From Pasteurella testudinis DSM 23072 (GTDB taxonomy: Bacteria; Pseudomonadota; Gammaproteobacteria; Enterobacterales; Pasteurellaceae), in NCBI RefSeq assembly GCF_900176075.1, contig NZ_FWWV01000002.1, forward strand, positions 62,001 to 126,000: a stretch of 64,000 nt of DNA, given 5' to 3'. Shown piece by piece: positions 63,451 to 64,000 of this stretch. A model generated the notes under the pieces. It saw only the letters and a program-made list of their open reading frames with translations, searched no databases and had not been told where the DNA came from. Positions within the stretch are counted from its first letter, which is position 1; each line of letters begins with the position of its first letter. The position numbers were made by a program, and so were the translations under genes.

Positions 63451-64000
63451 TTATAACTTAGGCGTGCTCGCAGGTTGCTCGGTGCCGACACCGGCTTTAT
63501 CCGAAACAACAACCAAACTACCGTTACTTAAACGTTGTTGTCCGCCGGTGACAATAATATCGCCGAACTGTAGTGAACCGCTCTTTAAGTGGGCGTAAAT
63601 ACCGCTACGCTCAAGGGTATTGACCGTCACCAGATTCGCGCGATACATTTTGTCCAGATTCTGATTGTCGGCATATTTTTCTTTGTCCTCATCGGAAAGT
63701 GCGGTTAAACGGTAAACACTTTCGCCATACATGTTGTAGGCAATCGCCACTTGCGGCAATACGATTTGATCGTATTCGGTGGTCAAGGCAACACGCACGC
63801 GGGCAAACATACCGGACAATAGTTTTTCACGGCTGTCTTCCACTGTAGCTTGCAAATCAACCAAACCGCTGGTCGAGGTGACCGCCGGTTCAATCGCCGA
63901 AATCTTGGCGGCAAAGGTTTCTCCGGCAAACGCATCAACCACTGCGGTGACTTTTTGTCCGATAAACAGATTTTCCAGATTGTTTTGCCCGATAGAGAAA
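63451..64000 (-). CDS. acrA: RND efflux periplasmic adaptor (AcrA type), C-terminal part only
   Basis: The frame is open to the right-hand end of the window, so about 183 C-terminal residues are seen. The visible part has the beta-barrel domain (FAAKISAIEPAVTSTSGLVD, LLSGMFARVRVAL) and the membrane-proximal domain (VLPQVAIAYNMYGESVYRL, GDIIVTGGQQRLSNG), the usual end of membrane-fusion proteins. It joins AcrB to the outer-membrane channel. It is 30 bases upstream of acrB. A USS core lies near 63700. Confidence 0.92.
   Translation of the reverse strand, partial: FSIGQNNLENLFIGQKVTAVVDAFAGETFAAKISAIEPAVTSTSGLVDLQATVEDSREKLLSGMFARVRVALTTEYDQIVLPQVAIAYNMYGESVYRLTALSDEDKEKYADNQNLDKMYRANLVTVNTLERSGIYAHLKSGSLQFGDIIVTGGQQRLSNGSLVVVSDKAGVGTEQPASTPKL

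Overview
The window comes from a member of the Pasteurellaceae. Two things in the DNA show this. The 9-mer AAGTGCGGT and its complement, the Haemophilus-type DNA uptake signal, occur about 75 times by eye (roughly 1.2 per kb). The gene order rlmD-relA-dgkA and the tRNA-tuf, ftsY-ftsE-ftsX and ilvG-M-D-A blocks also fit this family. I cannot name the species. The ends of the window cut a 6-phospho-beta-glucosidase gene (left) and an acrA-like gene (right).

Layout. 1-3947: end of a GH1 phospho-glycosidase gene, then a PTS transporter of the ascorbate (Ula) type (IIA, IIB, IIC) facing a LacI-family regulator across two inverted operators. 4061-10850: a sugar-acid island with a three-part TRAP transporter, a LacI/PtxS-like regulator, and kguE, kguK and kguD, which I read as 2-ketogluconate catabolism. 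10866-13150: a small membrane protein, EF-Tu and four tRNA genes in one transcription unit with a strong promoter. 13275-16614: comM, then a LysR regulator divergent from a small NAD(P)-binding protein. 16668-23702: TonB-dependent receptor, M16 protease and YddA-type ABC transporter, the gene set of a protease-associated import (Fus/YddAB-PqqL) system. 23970-29094: engB, two small envelope proteins, an orphan peptide-type binding protein and proS. 29261-32855: a Slam outer-membrane protein with its likely surface-lipoprotein client, and a divergent DUF4198-type protein, with Fur-like sites between them. 32948-34954: a BCCT transporter. 35153-40846: the ilvL-ilvG-ilvM-ilvD-ilvA operon with leader peptide and attenuator. 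40959-48446: dld, rlmD, relA, an AT-rich PAAR toxin plus probable immunity gene, and dgkA. 48455-53418: an unknown protein, a Pho-box operon (Na/Pi cotransporter, 71-residue coiled-coil protein, PstS-like protein) and an unknown 518-residue protein. 53433-57194: yeaK and ftsX/ftsE/ftsY, where FtsY carries ten 18-residue repeats. 57396-64000: pepT with an AbgT transporter, and an acrAB-type efflux pump.

Most genes are ordinary chromosomal ones. The most interesting parts are the PAAR toxin-immunity insertion between relA and dgkA, the FtsY minisatellite in which single-base changes create uptake signals, the Slam/lipoprotein pair with a polyglycine tether, the phosphate-regulated three-gene operon containing an undescribed small protein, the kgu cluster served by a TRAP transporter, and the receptor/protease/ABC import cluster. 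I see no insertion sequence, prophage, rRNA gene or CRISPR array.
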